Shown here: positions 9,118 to 17,861 of the stretch, in pieces
Position numbering within the stretch: position 1 is the first letter of the stretch
How the letters are laid out: each line of letters starts with the position of its first letter
Assembly: GCF_902859695.1 (NCBI RefSeq)
Contig: NZ_CADIJL010000004.1
Span: 62,001 to 126,000, forward strand
Direction of reading: 5' to 3'
From: Achromobacter ruhlandii
GTDB taxonomy: Bacteria; Pseudomonadota; Gammaproteobacteria; Burkholderiales; Burkholderiaceae_B
DNA: 64,000 nt
Notes under the pieces: model-generated
What the model was told of the DNA's origin: nothing
Database searches by the model: none
What the model saw: the letters and a program-made list of their open reading frames with translations, nothing else
Program-made: the position numbers and the translations under genes

Positions 9118-9810
9118 ATGAAACTGCTGGTCGTTGAAGACGAGAACAAGACGGCGGATTACGTCCGCCAAGGTCTCATGGAGGCGGGATTCGTCGTGGA
9201 TCTGGCGCGCAACGGATTGGACGGACACCACCTGGCCATGGGCGAGACATACGATCTGGTGGTCTTGGATGTCATGCTGCCGGATGTCGATGGTTGGCGC
9301 ATCGTGCGTGCCCTTCGAGATGCCGGTAAACAGGTCCCTGTGCTCTTTCTGACGGCGCGTGGCGGTGTAGACGACCGTGTCAAGGGATTGGAACTGGGAG
9401 CGGACGACTACCTCGTCAAGCCATTCGCGTTCTCTGAGTTGCTGGCGCGGGTGCGGACGCTGCTGCGACGCGGAAGCGCTCCGAGCCAGCCTGATCGCAT
9501 CCAGGTTGCCGATTTGGTGCTGGACTTGGCGCGCCGGCGCGCAACGCGCGCTGGCCAACGCATCAATCTCACCAGCAAGGAGTTCGCGTTGCTTGAGCTC
9601 CTGGCCCGTCGCCAGGGGGAGGTCCTTCCACGTTCTCTGATCGCGTCGCAGGTATGGGACATGAATTTCGACAGCGACAGCAACGTCATCGATGTAGCCA
9701 TCCGCCGTCTACGCGCGAAGATAGACGATGCGTTCAATCCGAAGCTCATCCACACCGTGCGTGGAATGGGATACACGCTCGATGCGCCCGATGATGCCCC
9801 TGCGCCATAA
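9118..9810 (+). CDS. copR: Copper-responsive response regulator CopR
   Basis: A 230-residue OmpR-type regulator. The receiver domain begins [20 protein letters not shown] with the acidic pair, has the phospho-acceptor aspartate in [15 protein letters not shown] and the conserved lysine in [13 protein letters not shown]. The C-terminal winged helix ([20 protein letters not shown] ... [14 protein letters not shown]) binds DNA. The start at 9118 removes the extra MGHA from an upstream in-frame ATG at 9106; either is possible. It overlaps copS and diverges from copA. With CopS it should switch on the copA and copK promoters when periplasmic copper rises. Confidence 0.95.
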   Translation: MKLLVVEDENKTADYVRQGLMEAGFVVDLARNGLDGHHLAMGETYDLVVLDVMLPDVDGWRIVRALRDAGKQVPVLFLTARGGVDDRVKGLELGADDYLVKPFAFSELLARVRTLLRRGSAPSQPDRIQVADLVLDLARRRATRAGQRINLTSKEFALLELLARRQGEVLPRSLIASQVWDMNFDSDSNVIDVAIRRLRAKIDDAFNPKLIHTVRGMGYTLDAPDDAPAP

Positions 9811-11218
9811 GCCGCGGCAAAGCCGTCCAGCGTCGCTTGCATTGAGGGTCACGGCCCTCGTTGGTATCGCCACGACCTTGGTGTTTCTTGTGTTCAATTG
9901 GGTCATTCTCCGGTCGTTGGAGCACCACTTTGCTCAACAGGATGCCCACGAACTGGAGGCAGTGACAACCGCTTTGGCTCAGCCCTTGCACCAGCTTGCA
10001 AGTGACATCGCAAGCGACGAACTGAAGCAACACTTGGCCAACGCAGTCGCAGGACATCATGGGATGACGTACGGCGTCTACGATGGGGCTGGCAATAGCA
10101 TCTATGCCACGCCCGGTCCTGACCTGTCTAAACTTGCCAGTAGCAAAAAGTTGGTCAACCGCATCACCGCTGACGATTTGATCGTGTGGCAGGAGGATCA
10201 GAGGTCATATCGAGGTGTGGTGCTGCAACTGCCTGCTGACGATTCAGCGGCGCCCGGCTACCGCATCGTCGCTGCCATGGACATCGGCTTTCATCTCGAC
10301 TTCCTGGCGGAGTTCAAGCGCATGCTCTGGTGGGCAACCGGCTTGGTCATGTGTCTGGCGCTCGGTGTGGCTTGGCTGGCGGTGCAGTGGGGCCACCTGC
10401 CGATTCGCAAGGTCAATGAAGAGATTCGGGCGATTCGCTCTTCAAAGCTGGATGTGAGGCTGGATCCTCGGGATGTGCCGATCGAACTGGCGGAACTGGT
10501 ATTCGCCTTCAACGATATGTTGGCGAGAATCGAGGAAGGCTTCACCCGGCTATCACACTTTTCCGCAGACATCGCGCACGAGTTGCGCACGCCCGTCACC
10601 AACCTGGTCACGCAGACTCACGTGGCGCTTGGCCAGCCGCGCAGCAACGAGGAATACAGAGAAATCCTCTATTCAAATTTGGAAGAGTTTGATCGGATGG
10701 GACGCATGATTGGTGACATGCTGTTTCTTGCCCAAACGGAAAATGATCCCCGCAACTTGCGTCTGTCTACCATTGATCTGTCCGAATTGGTGCGGAGTCT
10801 GTTCGACTATTTCGAGGCGCTGGCAGAAGATAGCGGCATTACGCTTGGTGTTAAAGGGGCGATCGGCAGCATAGCGGCGGATCGGGAAATGCTCACCCGG
10901 GCGCTGAACAATCTTCTCTCGAATGCAATTCGACACACGCCTCGCGGCAAGAGCATCACGGTCTTGCTTTCGCAGGATGAGCAGTGGACAACGATCAGTG
11001 TGGTCAATCCCGGTGAGAGAATTCCTGAGCGCGATCTACCAAAGCTCTTCAACCGCTTCTACCGAGTTGATCCGGCACGGCAACGAAATACGGCGGGCGC
11101 CGGTCTTGGCCTTGCCATCGTGAAATCGATTGCGGAGGCACATGGTGGCTCCGTTGCCGTGACCTCCAGTGAGCTTGTCACCAGGTTTGACTTGGTATTG
11201 CCCCATCTGCGGCAGTAG
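9782..11218 (+). CDS. copS: Copper sensor histidine kinase CopS
   Basis: About 478 residues from the ATG at 9782 (further in-frame ATGs at 9791 and 9794), overlapping the end of copR. A transmembrane helix near residues 20-40 and another near 190 bracket a periplasmic sensor domain of about 130 residues. A HAMP segment, the H-box [15 protein letters not shown], the N-box [14 protein letters not shown] and the G-box [19 protein letters not shown] follow. This is the heavy-metal sensor kinase layout (CusS/CopS family). It should sense periplasmic copper and phosphorylate CopR. It is the last gene of the copper locus; 634 bases without a gene follow. Confidence 0.94.
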   Translation: MRPMMPLRHKPRQSRPASLALRVTALVGIATTLVFLVFNWVILRSLEHHFAQQDAHELEAVTTALAQPLHQLASDIASDELKQHLANAVAGHHGMTYGVYDGAGNSIYATPGPDLSKLASSKKLVNRITADDLIVWQEDQRSYRGVVLQLPADDSAAPGYRIVAAMDIGFHLDFLAEFKRMLWWATGLVMCLALGVAWLAVQWGHLPIRKVNEEIRAIRSSKLDVRLDPRDVPIELAELVFAFNDMLARIEEGFTRLSHFSADIAHELRTPVTNLVTQTHVALGQPRSNEEYREILYSNLEEFDRMGRMIGDMLFLAQTENDPRNLRLSTIDLSELVRSLFDYFEALAEDSGITLGVKGAIGSIAADREMLTRALNNLLSNAIRHTPRGKSITVLLSQDEQWTTISVVNPGERIPERDLPKLFNRFYRVDPARQRNTAGAGLGLAIVKSIAEAHGGSVAVTSSELVTRFDLVLPHLRQ

Positions 11219-11576
11219 TCCGAGGGCGCTGCGGTCCGTCCAGCCAACTGGCGTATCTCTTTGCCTGATTCTGGGATCTACCCGGCCGGCCACGTTGCTA
11301 CGCGAGCGGGACATTTTTTCTCCGTGACTGCCACGTGCCCAGTCCTAGCGGCAGGCGCCGACATCATGCGCTTGTGTATCCCATCGCTACGTCCACACCG
11401 CACGCGAGGGCCTTTGCTCGGCCGCGATCCGGTCACAGTTCCGGACACCGTTCGTAGATAGCCTCCGATCGGTGCCGAACGTCTGCCTGCTCGGCACATC
11501 TGTCGCGCGCTCACTTGGCGGTGTGCGCTGAGCCCCTGAGGTGAGCTGGTCTGCTGGTTCGCTGCGCGGGGTATGT
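11219..11576. other. Gene-free stretch after copS
   Basis: No open frame here has a convincing ribosome-binding site or recognisable protein. I see no clear terminator with a T-tract. Regulatory motifs begin at 11577. Confidence 0.6.
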
Positions 11577-11597
11577 ACCCCGTAGCTGGGTACAGAG
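11577..11597. promoter_or_regulatory. MerR-type operator-like dyad
   Basis: ACCCCGTA (11577-11584), a six-base spacer and TACAGAG (11591-11597) reproduce almost exactly the MerR-type operator at 40049-40070. No good -35 hexamer flanks it on either strand. It sits eight bases before the ANR box of the rightward block, so a metal regulator bound here could modulate that promoter. It may also be a decayed promoter. Confidence 0.4.
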
Positions 11598-11604
11598 AGT
11601 CTTT

Positions 11605-11646
11605 TTGATCAAGATCAAGGTACTGCCTTCACCTCAGCTCTATGCT
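11605..11646 (+). promoter_or_regulatory. ANR/FNR-box promoter of the rightward block
   Basis: TTGATCAAGATCAA at 11605-11618 is a perfect FNR/ANR consensus site. TATGCT at 11641-11646 is a plausible -10 element. Placing the start at 11653 puts the box centre at -41.5, the classic class II activator position. A leader of about 200 bases then precedes the DUF2933 gene. The motif and spacing are direct observations; oxygen control is inferred. Confidence 0.75.
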
Positions 11647-11852
11647 GAGCTTAACAAGCCACATTTGGCACGGGTCGATCATGCTCAGAAACTATCGAGG
11701 ACTTTTTAGCGGGGCCATGGAAATCTCCGGTGTTCAGCCCCATTCTTCTGGCATACCTGTTTTATGGATGGGCCTGATCAGCGCCCTGCACGGCACTCGA
11801 ATGCGGGAATCTCGCCAATCGACAAGGGTCAACTTCACGAAGGAGCATCGCC

Positions 11853-12179
11853 ATGAATATTCCGCCCGATCGAAGTAAGAGCACAGGAAACGGCCCGAAC
11901 TGGTCTCGCATCAACCAGTGGCTGCTGTGGCTCGGCCTCGCCGCCGCCGTTGCCTGGATGTTCTACCGCCACAACGCCCATCTTCTGCAACTGCTTCCCT
12001 TCCTCTTCATCCTCGCCTGTCCGTTGATGCACATCTTCGGCCATGGCAGTCACGGCGCACATGGCGGTCATGACCATCAAGATCAGCCGCCTCGGGGCGA
12101 TGAAGGGGGTTCGCCTGCGCGCCAATCAGACGACCGGAGCCGCCCGAAATCCGTCGACCAGTCCGGGCACCACCACTGA
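11853..12179 (+). CDS. DUF2933 small membrane protein (copy 2)
   Basis: A 108-residue protein with two hydrophobic segments (about residues 22-40 and 43-62) ending PLMHIFGHGSHGAHGGHDHQD, then a polar tail ending GHHH. This is the DUF2933 pattern also seen at 5127 and 39319. AAGGAG precedes the ATG by 9 bases. It is the first gene after the ANR-box promoter and is followed 18 bases later by a metallochaperone gene. Metal handling at the inner membrane is a reasonable guess from the histidine tail and neighbours; no activity is known for the family. Confidence 0.85.
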   Translation: MNIPPDRSKSTGNGPNWSRINQWLLWLGLAAAVAWMFYRHNAHLLQLLPFLFILACPLMHIFGHGSHGAHGGHDHQDQPPRGDEGGSPARQSDDRSRPKSVDQSGHHH

Positions 12180-12197
12180 AACCACCGGAGCATCATC

Positions 12198-12497
12198 ATG
12201 GAAACCATCGAACTCAAGGTTGCCGGCATGACCTGCGCCTCCTGCGCGAACTCGGTCAGCAAGGCGCTCAAGCGCGTAGCTGGTGTGCAAGACGTGCATG
12301 TCGATCTCGCTCGCGGCGCAGCGAGTGTCACCGGCGACCAGACGGCCCAGAAGACGCCTGAGCTGATCGCGGCCTTAGCTGCCGCGGGCTACGAGGCATC
12401 CGCTGATTCCTCGCCGGGCATTGCGGCGGGTGCCGGTGCCTCCCATGCGCCGGCCGCTGCCCGTTCAAAGGGGCATGGCGGCTGCTGCTGCCGCTGA
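12198..12497 (+). CDS. Small HMA-domain metallochaperone (CopZ-like)
   Basis: A 99-residue protein. Residues 1-70 form a heavy-metal-associated domain with the GMTCASC motif (Cys13, Cys16) and the usual VAGVQDVHVDLARG strand. A linker rich in Ala and Ser follows, ending in a CCC cluster (HGGCCCR). Such proteins carry Cu(I) in the cytoplasm and hand it to P1B ATPases such as those at 2533 and 35140. The C-terminal cysteine triplet is unusual and may add a second metal site. It lies between the DUF2933 and DUF3141 genes with gaps under 20 bases. Confidence 0.88.
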   Translation: METIELKVAGMTCASCANSVSKALKRVAGVQDVHVDLARGAASVTGDQTAQKTPELIAALAAAGYEASADSSPGIAAGAGASHAPAAARSKGHGGCCCR

Positions 12498-12505
12498 TCG
12501 ACGCC

Positions 12506-14173
12506 ATGGACGCACGCACGAACTCCCAGGGTATCGCCGCCGCACCGCTTGGGCTCTTTGCTGCCTACTGGGGCGACATGCTGTGGCGGACCGTCGCGTC
12601 CGGCGAAGCGCTGAGACAGCGCGCCAACAACATGACCGAACACGAAGCGGCGGGTATGCCGCCGCTGCTCCACTTCGAGTCAGAGCAGGTGGCTGACGGC
12701 CACGACTTGCAACCGGCGAGCAACTACCGGCTCCTGCGTGTCACTCGCTGTGGCACCGACGCCTTGGAGAAGCATGTGCGCAAAGGCGCCGCGCCGGTGC
12801 TGGTGGTCGATCCACGCGCCGGCCACGGCCCTGGCATTGGCGGCTTCAAACGCGATTCTGAAGTTGGCATGGCACTGCTCGAAGGCCATCCCGTGTACTT
12901 CGTAGTGTTCGATCCGGAGCCCGTCGAGGGCCAGACCATGGGCGCAGTCGTCCAGACCCTGGCCACATTCATCGACATGGTGGCCAAGCGCCACCGAGGC
13001 AAGGCCCCGATCGTCTACGGCAACTGCCAAGGCGGTTGGGCGATCACGCTGGCGCTGTCGCACTGCGAGCACCGTGCCGCCTTGGCAGTGCTCAATGGCT
13101 CGCCGCTGTCGTACTGGGCAGGCGAGAGAGGCATCAACCCCATGCGGCTGCTCGGTGGGCTCACGGGCGGCATCTGGCCGGCGCACTGGGCGTCGGACCT
13201 CGGCGCCGGGCGATTCGACGGTGCCTGGCTGGTCCAGAACTTCGAGGCGTTGCGGCCCGAGGGCGTGTTCAAGAAATACGACACGCTCTTCGCGCAGCCG
13301 GAGACTGAGCGCGATCGCTTCCTGGAGTTCGAGCGTTGGTGGAATGGCTTCTACCAGCTTGCCCGCGAGGAAATGTTGTCGATCGCAGGCGATCTTTTCG
13401 TAGGTAATCACCTGGAGAGCGGCGAGGTCGTGGTCGATGGCCACTGCCGCGCGGATCTCAGCCGCATTGGCGCACCGCTGGTGGTCTTTTGCTCCAACGG
13501 CGACAACATCACACCGCCCCACCAGGCGCTCGGCTGGCTCAAAGCGGTATATCCGACGACCGCAGACCTGGTGGCGGCGGGCCAGCGCGTGGTGTACCTG
13601 CTGCACCAACATGTTGGCCACCTTGGCATCTTCGTCTCCGCGGGGGTGGCGCGACGCGAGCACCGCGCCATCTTGCATCATGCCGAATCGATCCAGGCAC
13701 TCAAGCCTGGACTCTACGAGATGGTTCTGGAGGACAGCGCCTCTTCGGAGTCGGCCGCCGCTGCGCAGTTCCAGCCGCGGCGGCTGGAAGACCTGCCTTA
13801 CGACGCCAACCCGGCGGGGTTCGACAAGGTCGAAGCACTCTCGGAGATCACCGAGCGCTTCTATTCGCAGTGGGTGTCGCCGTGGGTCCGCTTCGCCGTC
13901 ACCCCCGACTCGGCTCGTGAACTTCGCGCGCTGCACCCCATGCGCGTCAGTCGCAAGGTCTGGTCCGAGCAGGTGACCCCGGCCCTGGCGCTGCTGCCAT
14001 GGGTGCAACGATGGCTTGAGCAGTGGAGTGCGCAGGATCCCCATCGGGTCGAAAATCCTTGGTATCAGCTTGAGCGAACTGGTGCAGACGCGATTGGGCA
14101 GGCCATGGAATCATGGCGCAAGAGCCGGGACCTGTGGGCTGAGCTTGTGTTCGAGCAGGCCTATGCCAACTGA
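12506..14173 (+). CDS. DUF3141 protein, PHA-synthase-like alpha/beta hydrolase
   Basis: A 555-residue DUF3141 protein. The alpha/beta-hydrolase core shows VLVVDPRAGHGPGIGGF, then the nucleophile elbow YGNCQGGW with Cys174, a conserved aspartate in FCSNGDNITPPH and a histidine in LLHQHVGHLG. A cysteine in a GxCxG elbow, with Asp and His, is the triad of class I/III polyhydroxyalkanoate synthases rather than of ordinary serine hydrolases. DUF3141 genes commonly sit beside acetate kinase and phosphotransacetylase/hydratase genes, as here beside ackA. The substrate is unproven; acyl transfer to or from a hydroxyacyl thioester or polymer is possible. It starts 8 bases after the metallochaperone gene. 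Confidence 0.85.
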   Translation: MDARTNSQGIAAAPLGLFAAYWGDMLWRTVASGEALRQRANNMTEHEAAGMPPLLHFESEQVADGHDLQPASNYRLLRVTRCGTDALEKHVRKGAAPVLVVDPRAGHGPGIGGFKRDSEVGMALLEGHPVYFVVFDPEPVEGQTMGAVVQTLATFIDMVAKRHRGKAPIVYGNCQGGWAITLALSHCEHRAALAVLNGSPLSYWAGERGINPMRLLGGLTGGIWPAHWASDLGAGRFDGAWLVQNFEALRPEGVFKKYDTLFAQPETERDRFLEFERWWNGFYQLAREEMLSIAGDLFVGNHLESGEVVVDGHCRADLSRIGAPLVVFCSNGDNITPPHQALGWLKAVYPTTADLVAAGQRVVYLLHQHVGHLGIFVSAGVARREHRAILHHAESIQALKPGLYEMVLEDSASSESAAAAQFQPRRLEDLPYDANPAGFDKVEALSEITERFYSQWVSPWVRFAVTPDSARELRALHPMRVSRKVWSEQVTPALALLPWVQRWLEQWSAQDPHRVENPWYQLERTGADAIGQAMESWRKSRDLWAELVFEQAYAN

Positions 14174-14468
14174 ACGACCCTCCACTGTGGCTGCAAAAAG
14201 AGACGCTCACGGGTCGCAAGCAGCACGCTCCTTGTCGGAGGCGATGCGCCTGCCACGGCCGATTTCGCTTTTCAGCGTCGTCCAGGCACGGATCAAAGTT
14301 GGATTCTCCCGTATCACCACGCCAGCAACGGCGCTACAGCATCGGAAGCATGGGCCTGATCGGCGGCCTCGCGTGCTGCTAGCGCCGAGCGAGACTTGGC
14401 AATTCGATCTGATGAACGTTGCCAATGGCGGCGACGTCGGCACTGACCGGCGCTGACGGAGCTCCGAC
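14174..14468. other. Gap between the DUF3141 and acetate kinase genes
   Basis: These 295 bases lie where related clusters often have a phosphotransacetylase/enoyl-CoA-hydratase gene. I could not recognise remnants of that gene in any frame and see no clear promoter. Confidence 0.4.
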
Positions 14469-15602
14469 ATGCGCGTCCTCGCCATCAATGCCGGCAGTGC
14501 GACCCTGAAGTTCGGAGTTTTCGAGTCGGCTCGTACCTTGCCATTGATCGACTCGGCGATTGATCATCCTGCGGTGGATGCTGCGACCTTCGAGGAGATC
14601 GAGCGGCACTTGCACAGGGCGGGTGTCACAACGCTCGATGGCATTGGTCACCGCGTCGCACACGGTGGCCCACTGTTGAGCAACGCGGTGCTCGTGGATG
14701 AAGAAGTCGAACGCGAGATCGGCAAGGCTTCGGCTCTGGCGCCGCATCACAATCCTGCCGCATTGGCCGGCATACGCCTGACCCGTGAGCGTTGGCCCGG
14801 CGTGCGCCACGTCGCGGTCTTCGACACCGCTTTCCATGACGACATGCCCGAATACGCCCATTCCTATGCTGTTCCGCCATCGTGGCGCGCGGCAGGGGTA
14901 CGGAGATACGGCTTCCATGGCCTGTCCCACCAGGGTGTACTGGCCGCCGTCAGCACCGAGCTGAAACGGCCGCCGTCAGAACTTCGTATCGTGAGCTGCC
15001 ACATTGGAAGCGGCGCCAGCGTCTGCGCGATCGATCGCGGAAGGTCGGTCGATACATCTATGGGAATGACCGCGCTTGAAGGTCTTGTGATGGGCACGCG
15101 CTGTGGAGACCTCGACCCTGGCGTACCCGGCTTCGTCGCACGCGCACTGGGTTTGACGTTGGCGCAGATCGAGGCGGCGCTTTACAGCGACAGTGGACTC
15201 AAAGGATTGTCGGGTGAGAGTTCGGACCTGCGGATTGTGGAGAAGCGCGCGGGAGAAGGAGTCGCAGCCGCCCAACTGGCAATGCAGGTTCACGCGTACC
15301 GCGTGCGCAAATACATCGGCGCCTACGCCGCCGCGATGGGCGGTTGCGATGCTGTGGCCTTCACTGGCGGAGCTGGAGAAAATTCGGCCGCGTTGCGTCG
15401 GCGCATCGTTGATGGCCTGGAGTTCATCGGCCTGGAACTAGACGAAGAGCGCAATCGCGCCTACTCGCCCAACACTGAAGTCGCCCAGTTGCAGTCATCC
15501 CGATCCGCCGTCGCCGTGCTGGTGGTTCAAGCACGCGAGCAGTTAGCGATCGCGCGTGAGACGTTCCGAGCGCTGAATGACCAGGCAAGTGGTTTGGTAT
15601 AG
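14469..15602 (+). CDS. ackA: Acetate kinase
   Basis: A 377-residue acetate/propionate kinase that makes ATP from acetyl phosphate and ADP. Family motifs are complete: NAGSATLKFGVF at the N-terminus, GHRVAHGG, FDTAFH, YGFHGLSH, the phosphate loop CHIGSGASVCAI, DTSMGMTALEGLVMGTRCGD with the catalytic acidic residues, and FTGGAGENSAALR. It is slightly shorter than the E. coli enzyme (about 400) but lacks no core motif. GGAG lies 9 bases ahead of the ATG. No phosphotransacetylase gene is nearby, and a phosphoketolase-like gene lies 2.3 kb downstream. Acetyl phosphate from that enzyme is the likely substrate. Confidence 0.95.
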   Translation: MRVLAINAGSATLKFGVFESARTLPLIDSAIDHPAVDAATFEEIERHLHRAGVTTLDGIGHRVAHGGPLLSNAVLVDEEVEREIGKASALAPHHNPAALAGIRLTRERWPGVRHVAVFDTAFHDDMPEYAHSYAVPPSWRAAGVRRYGFHGLSHQGVLAAVSTELKRPPSELRIVSCHIGSGASVCAIDRGRSVDTSMGMTALEGLVMGTRCGDLDPGVPGFVARALGLTLAQIEAALYSDSGLKGLSGESSDLRIVEKRAGEGVAAAQLAMQVHAYRVRKYIGAYAAAMGGCDAVAFTGGAGENSAALRRRIVDGLEFIGLELDEERNRAYSPNTEVAQLQSSRSAVAVLVVQAREQLAIARETFRALNDQASGLV

Positions 15603-15742
15603 GCAATGAACTGGGACAAGACCACGATAATTCTTCCTCCGGGCCGGGAGCCACGCCCGTTGATGCTCGCGCCGATGATGGTCCAGTTGCCCATCCAACC
15701 GCACGTTGAAGGAAGAAACGGAGCGGTTCAGACACCGGGCCC

Positions 15743-15773
15743 TTGACCCATGTGCAGCACCTGGGTTCAAACT
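15743..15773 (+). promoter_or_regulatory. MerR-type promoter/operator upstream of the MerR gene at 15820
   Basis: An almost perfect palindrome at 15746-15766, with arms ACCCATGTGC and GCACCTGGGT around one base, sits between TTGACC (15743-15748) and CAAACT (15768-15773). The 19-base spacer is the stretched spacing that MerR-family activators correct. It points to autoregulation of the next gene. Confidence 0.65.
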
Positions 15774-15819
15774 CGCTCGAAAGTGAAGGGATTCAAGACA
15801 ACCTTGCTGGAGGATGGTG

Positions 15820-16272
15820 ATGCAACTCATTGAATGCGCCAAGGCGGCAGGCGTCACACCGGACACGTTGCGTCACTACCTTCGGGTGGGGCTTGTGGTG
15901 CCCGATGGCCGGGGCACGAACGGCTACCGCGCATTCTCGGATCGAAGCGTCGCCCGGGTTCGTTTCATACGCAATGCATTGGCCCTCGGCTTCACGCTCA
16001 AGGACGCTGCAGAGTTTGTCGAGATGAGCCAGCGCGGTGCATCGCCTTGTCCGCGCGCGCGGGCGCTGCTGAGCGAACGGCTTGACGAGCAGGCCCGGCG
16101 GCTGAAGGAGGCGACAGATTTGCATCGCCGCATGCAGCAGGCAGAGCGCGACTGGAAGCGGCTGCCGGACGGCGTCCCGGATGGCCATTCCGTCTGCGGT
16201 TTGATCGAAGGAGCGGATGCGGACGTTCAGCGCAATTCGGTGCGCGCGAAGTCCCGTCGTGTACGCGCATGA
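15820..16272 (+). CDS. MerR-family transcriptional regulator
   Basis: A 150-residue regulator. Residues 1-70 form the MerR winged helix (IECAKAAGVTPDTLRHYLRV ... YRAFSDRSVARVRFIRNA). A dimerisation helix and a C-terminal region with Cys in ASPCPRARALL and HSVCGLIEG follow. The start at 15820 was chosen over 15814 because GGAGG ends 6 bases before it. The spacing of the cysteines differs from MerR, CueR and SoxR, so the inducer (metal or other) cannot be named. It lies between acetate kinase and cfa and has a palindromic MerR-type promoter just upstream, so it may control itself and cfa or the phosphoketolase. Confidence 0.85.
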   Translation: MQLIECAKAAGVTPDTLRHYLRVGLVVPDGRGTNGYRAFSDRSVARVRFIRNALALGFTLKDAAEFVEMSQRGASPCPRARALLSERLDEQARRLKEATDLHRRMQQAERDWKRLPDGVPDGHSVCGLIEGADADVQRNSVRAKSRRVRA

Positions 16273-16426
16273 ATCGCTCTGATCATCGTCGACATTCCCC
16301 GGCATCACGACGCTCTACGTACATGCGGTGCAGCGGTTGTGGTCGTGCCGATCACGCCAGCGCCAAGTATGAGTCGTCTATCCACTTCGCAGCATCCGCT
16401 GCACACGAGCGAGCGAGGCGCCCCCA

Positions 16427-17755
16427 ATGAGCCACCTCACGACACGGGATCGAACCGTATCGCCCGACGGATATGCCGCCGCGCTACGGATCTTGCGCCG
16501 GCTGCTGGCCGGCATCGAGCGCCCGCCGGCGTTGCGTCTGGGCGATATGCTCTTGCACGAGCTCGAATCGCACCCGGAATACACCCTGATCATCCGTGAC
16601 CCGGGTCTGCTGCGTCGCTTGGTCCTGCGCCCGGATCCGCTGCTGCTGGCGGAAGCCTATTTCCGCGGCACCATCGACATTGAGGGAGACCTGTACACCG
16701 CGCTCGGGCTCAAGGCGCATTTCGAGAGGTTTTCGCTCTCTTGGCGCGACAAACTGGCCCTGTTGCGCGACGCACTGCTGCTGCGCGTGTCCGACCAGGA
16801 CGGGTTGAAGCCCTCGCGGAGTCTGGCCTCGCGCGTCGCACGTCGCTTCTCCCATCGCCATTCGCGTCAAACCGATCAGGCCGCGATCTCCTTTCACTAC
16901 GATGTGTCCAACGCGTTCTATGGACTCTGGCTCGATGCCGAGAGGGTCTACTCATGTGGCTATTTCAAGGCGACGGATGACACGCTGGACCAGGCTCAGT
17001 GCAACAAGCTGGAGCACATCTGCCGCAAGCTGCGTCTGCAGCGAGGCGAACGCCTGCTCGACATCGGCTGCGGCTGGGGCGCGCTCGTATGCTGGGCGGC
17101 AAGAGAACATGGCGTCCGTGCGCACGGCATCACGCTCAGCCAACAGCAACTTGAATACGCGCGCGAGCGCATCCGCTCGGAGGGCCTGCAGGATCTCGTC
17201 ACTGTTGAACTGCGCGACTACCGTGACCTCGAAGGCACGGCCGTTTTCGACAAGGTGTCAAGCATTGGCATGTTCGAGCACGTGGGACTCGCGAACCTAG
17301 CGGCCTACTACGCCGTGGTCCAGCGGGTTTTGCGGCCAGGAGGACTCTTCCTCAACCATGGGATCACCCATGACGAGGAGGGCTGGAACCGAACCGTCGC
17401 GACCGAGTTCATCAACCGCTACGTCTTCCCCGACGGCGAATTGGACTGCGTCAGCAATATCCAGCTAGGGATGGAGCGCTCCGGCTTCGAGATCCATGAC
17501 GTCGAAGGTCTTCGACCCCACTACGCGCTGACCTTGCGTCATTGGGTCCAGCGGCTCGAAGCGCGCCGGGAGGAGGCCTTGCGGGAGGTCGATGAGGTGA
17601 CCTTCCGCATCTGGCGCTTGTACATGGCGGCGTGTGCACTGGAATTCGAGGCCGGGGGAACTGGGATCTACCAGATCGTCGCGTCCAAACGCGACGGCGG
17701 AAGCTGGCCCGTGCCCTTGACCCGCTCTGATCTTTATGGAGAACACCAGCCATGA
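16427..17755 (+). CDS. cfa: Cyclopropane-fatty-acyl-phospholipid synthase
   Basis: A 442-residue SAM-dependent enzyme that adds a methylene across double bonds of membrane phospholipid acyl chains. An N-terminal lipid-binding domain (EAYFRGTIDIEGDLYTALGL) is followed by the catalytic domain: ISFHYDVSNAFYGLWLD, the SAM motif LLDIGCGWGALVCWAA, ITLSQQQLEYARERI, and SIGMFEHVG with the catalytic Glu/His region. YMAACALEFEAGGTGIYQIV is the usual C-terminal signature. Cyclopropanation makes membranes less permeable and is common in stationary, acid or low-oxygen survival. It sits between the MerR gene and the phosphoketolase in the ANR-led block. No strong Shine-Dalgarno is visible. Confidence 0.95.
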   Translation: MSHLTTRDRTVSPDGYAAALRILRRLLAGIERPPALRLGDMLLHELESHPEYTLIIRDPGLLRRLVLRPDPLLLAEAYFRGTIDIEGDLYTALGLKAHFERFSLSWRDKLALLRDALLLRVSDQDGLKPSRSLASRVARRFSHRHSRQTDQAAISFHYDVSNAFYGLWLDAERVYSCGYFKATDDTLDQAQCNKLEHICRKLRLQRGERLLDIGCGWGALVCWAAREHGVRAHGITLSQQQLEYARERIRSEGLQDLVTVELRDYRDLEGTAVFDKVSSIGMFEHVGLANLAAYYAVVQRVLRPGGLFLNHGITHDEEGWNRTVATEFINRYVFPDGELDCVSNIQLGMERSGFEIHDVEGLRPHYALTLRHWVQRLEARREEALREVDEVTFRIWRLYMAACALEFEAGGTGIYQIVASKRDGGSWPVPLTRSDLYGEHQP

Positions 17756-17861
17756 ACGCTAGATGGCCGTGCCGCTGGCGCGCGAAAGACGATCGCAGAC
17801 GCCAGCCTTCCCAATCTCGCCGTCGCGCTTACCTGCGTACCGGCTCTCAAGGACTTTCCAC

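Noticed and set aside
11682..11878. Possible 65-residue gene before the second DUF2933 gene
   Set aside because: No ribosome-binding site, overlaps the DUF2933 start, and lies in the leader of the ANR promoter.
14174..14456. Possible remnant of a phosphotransacetylase gene
   Set aside because: I looked for the family motifs in all frames and found none. The gap is reported without this claim.
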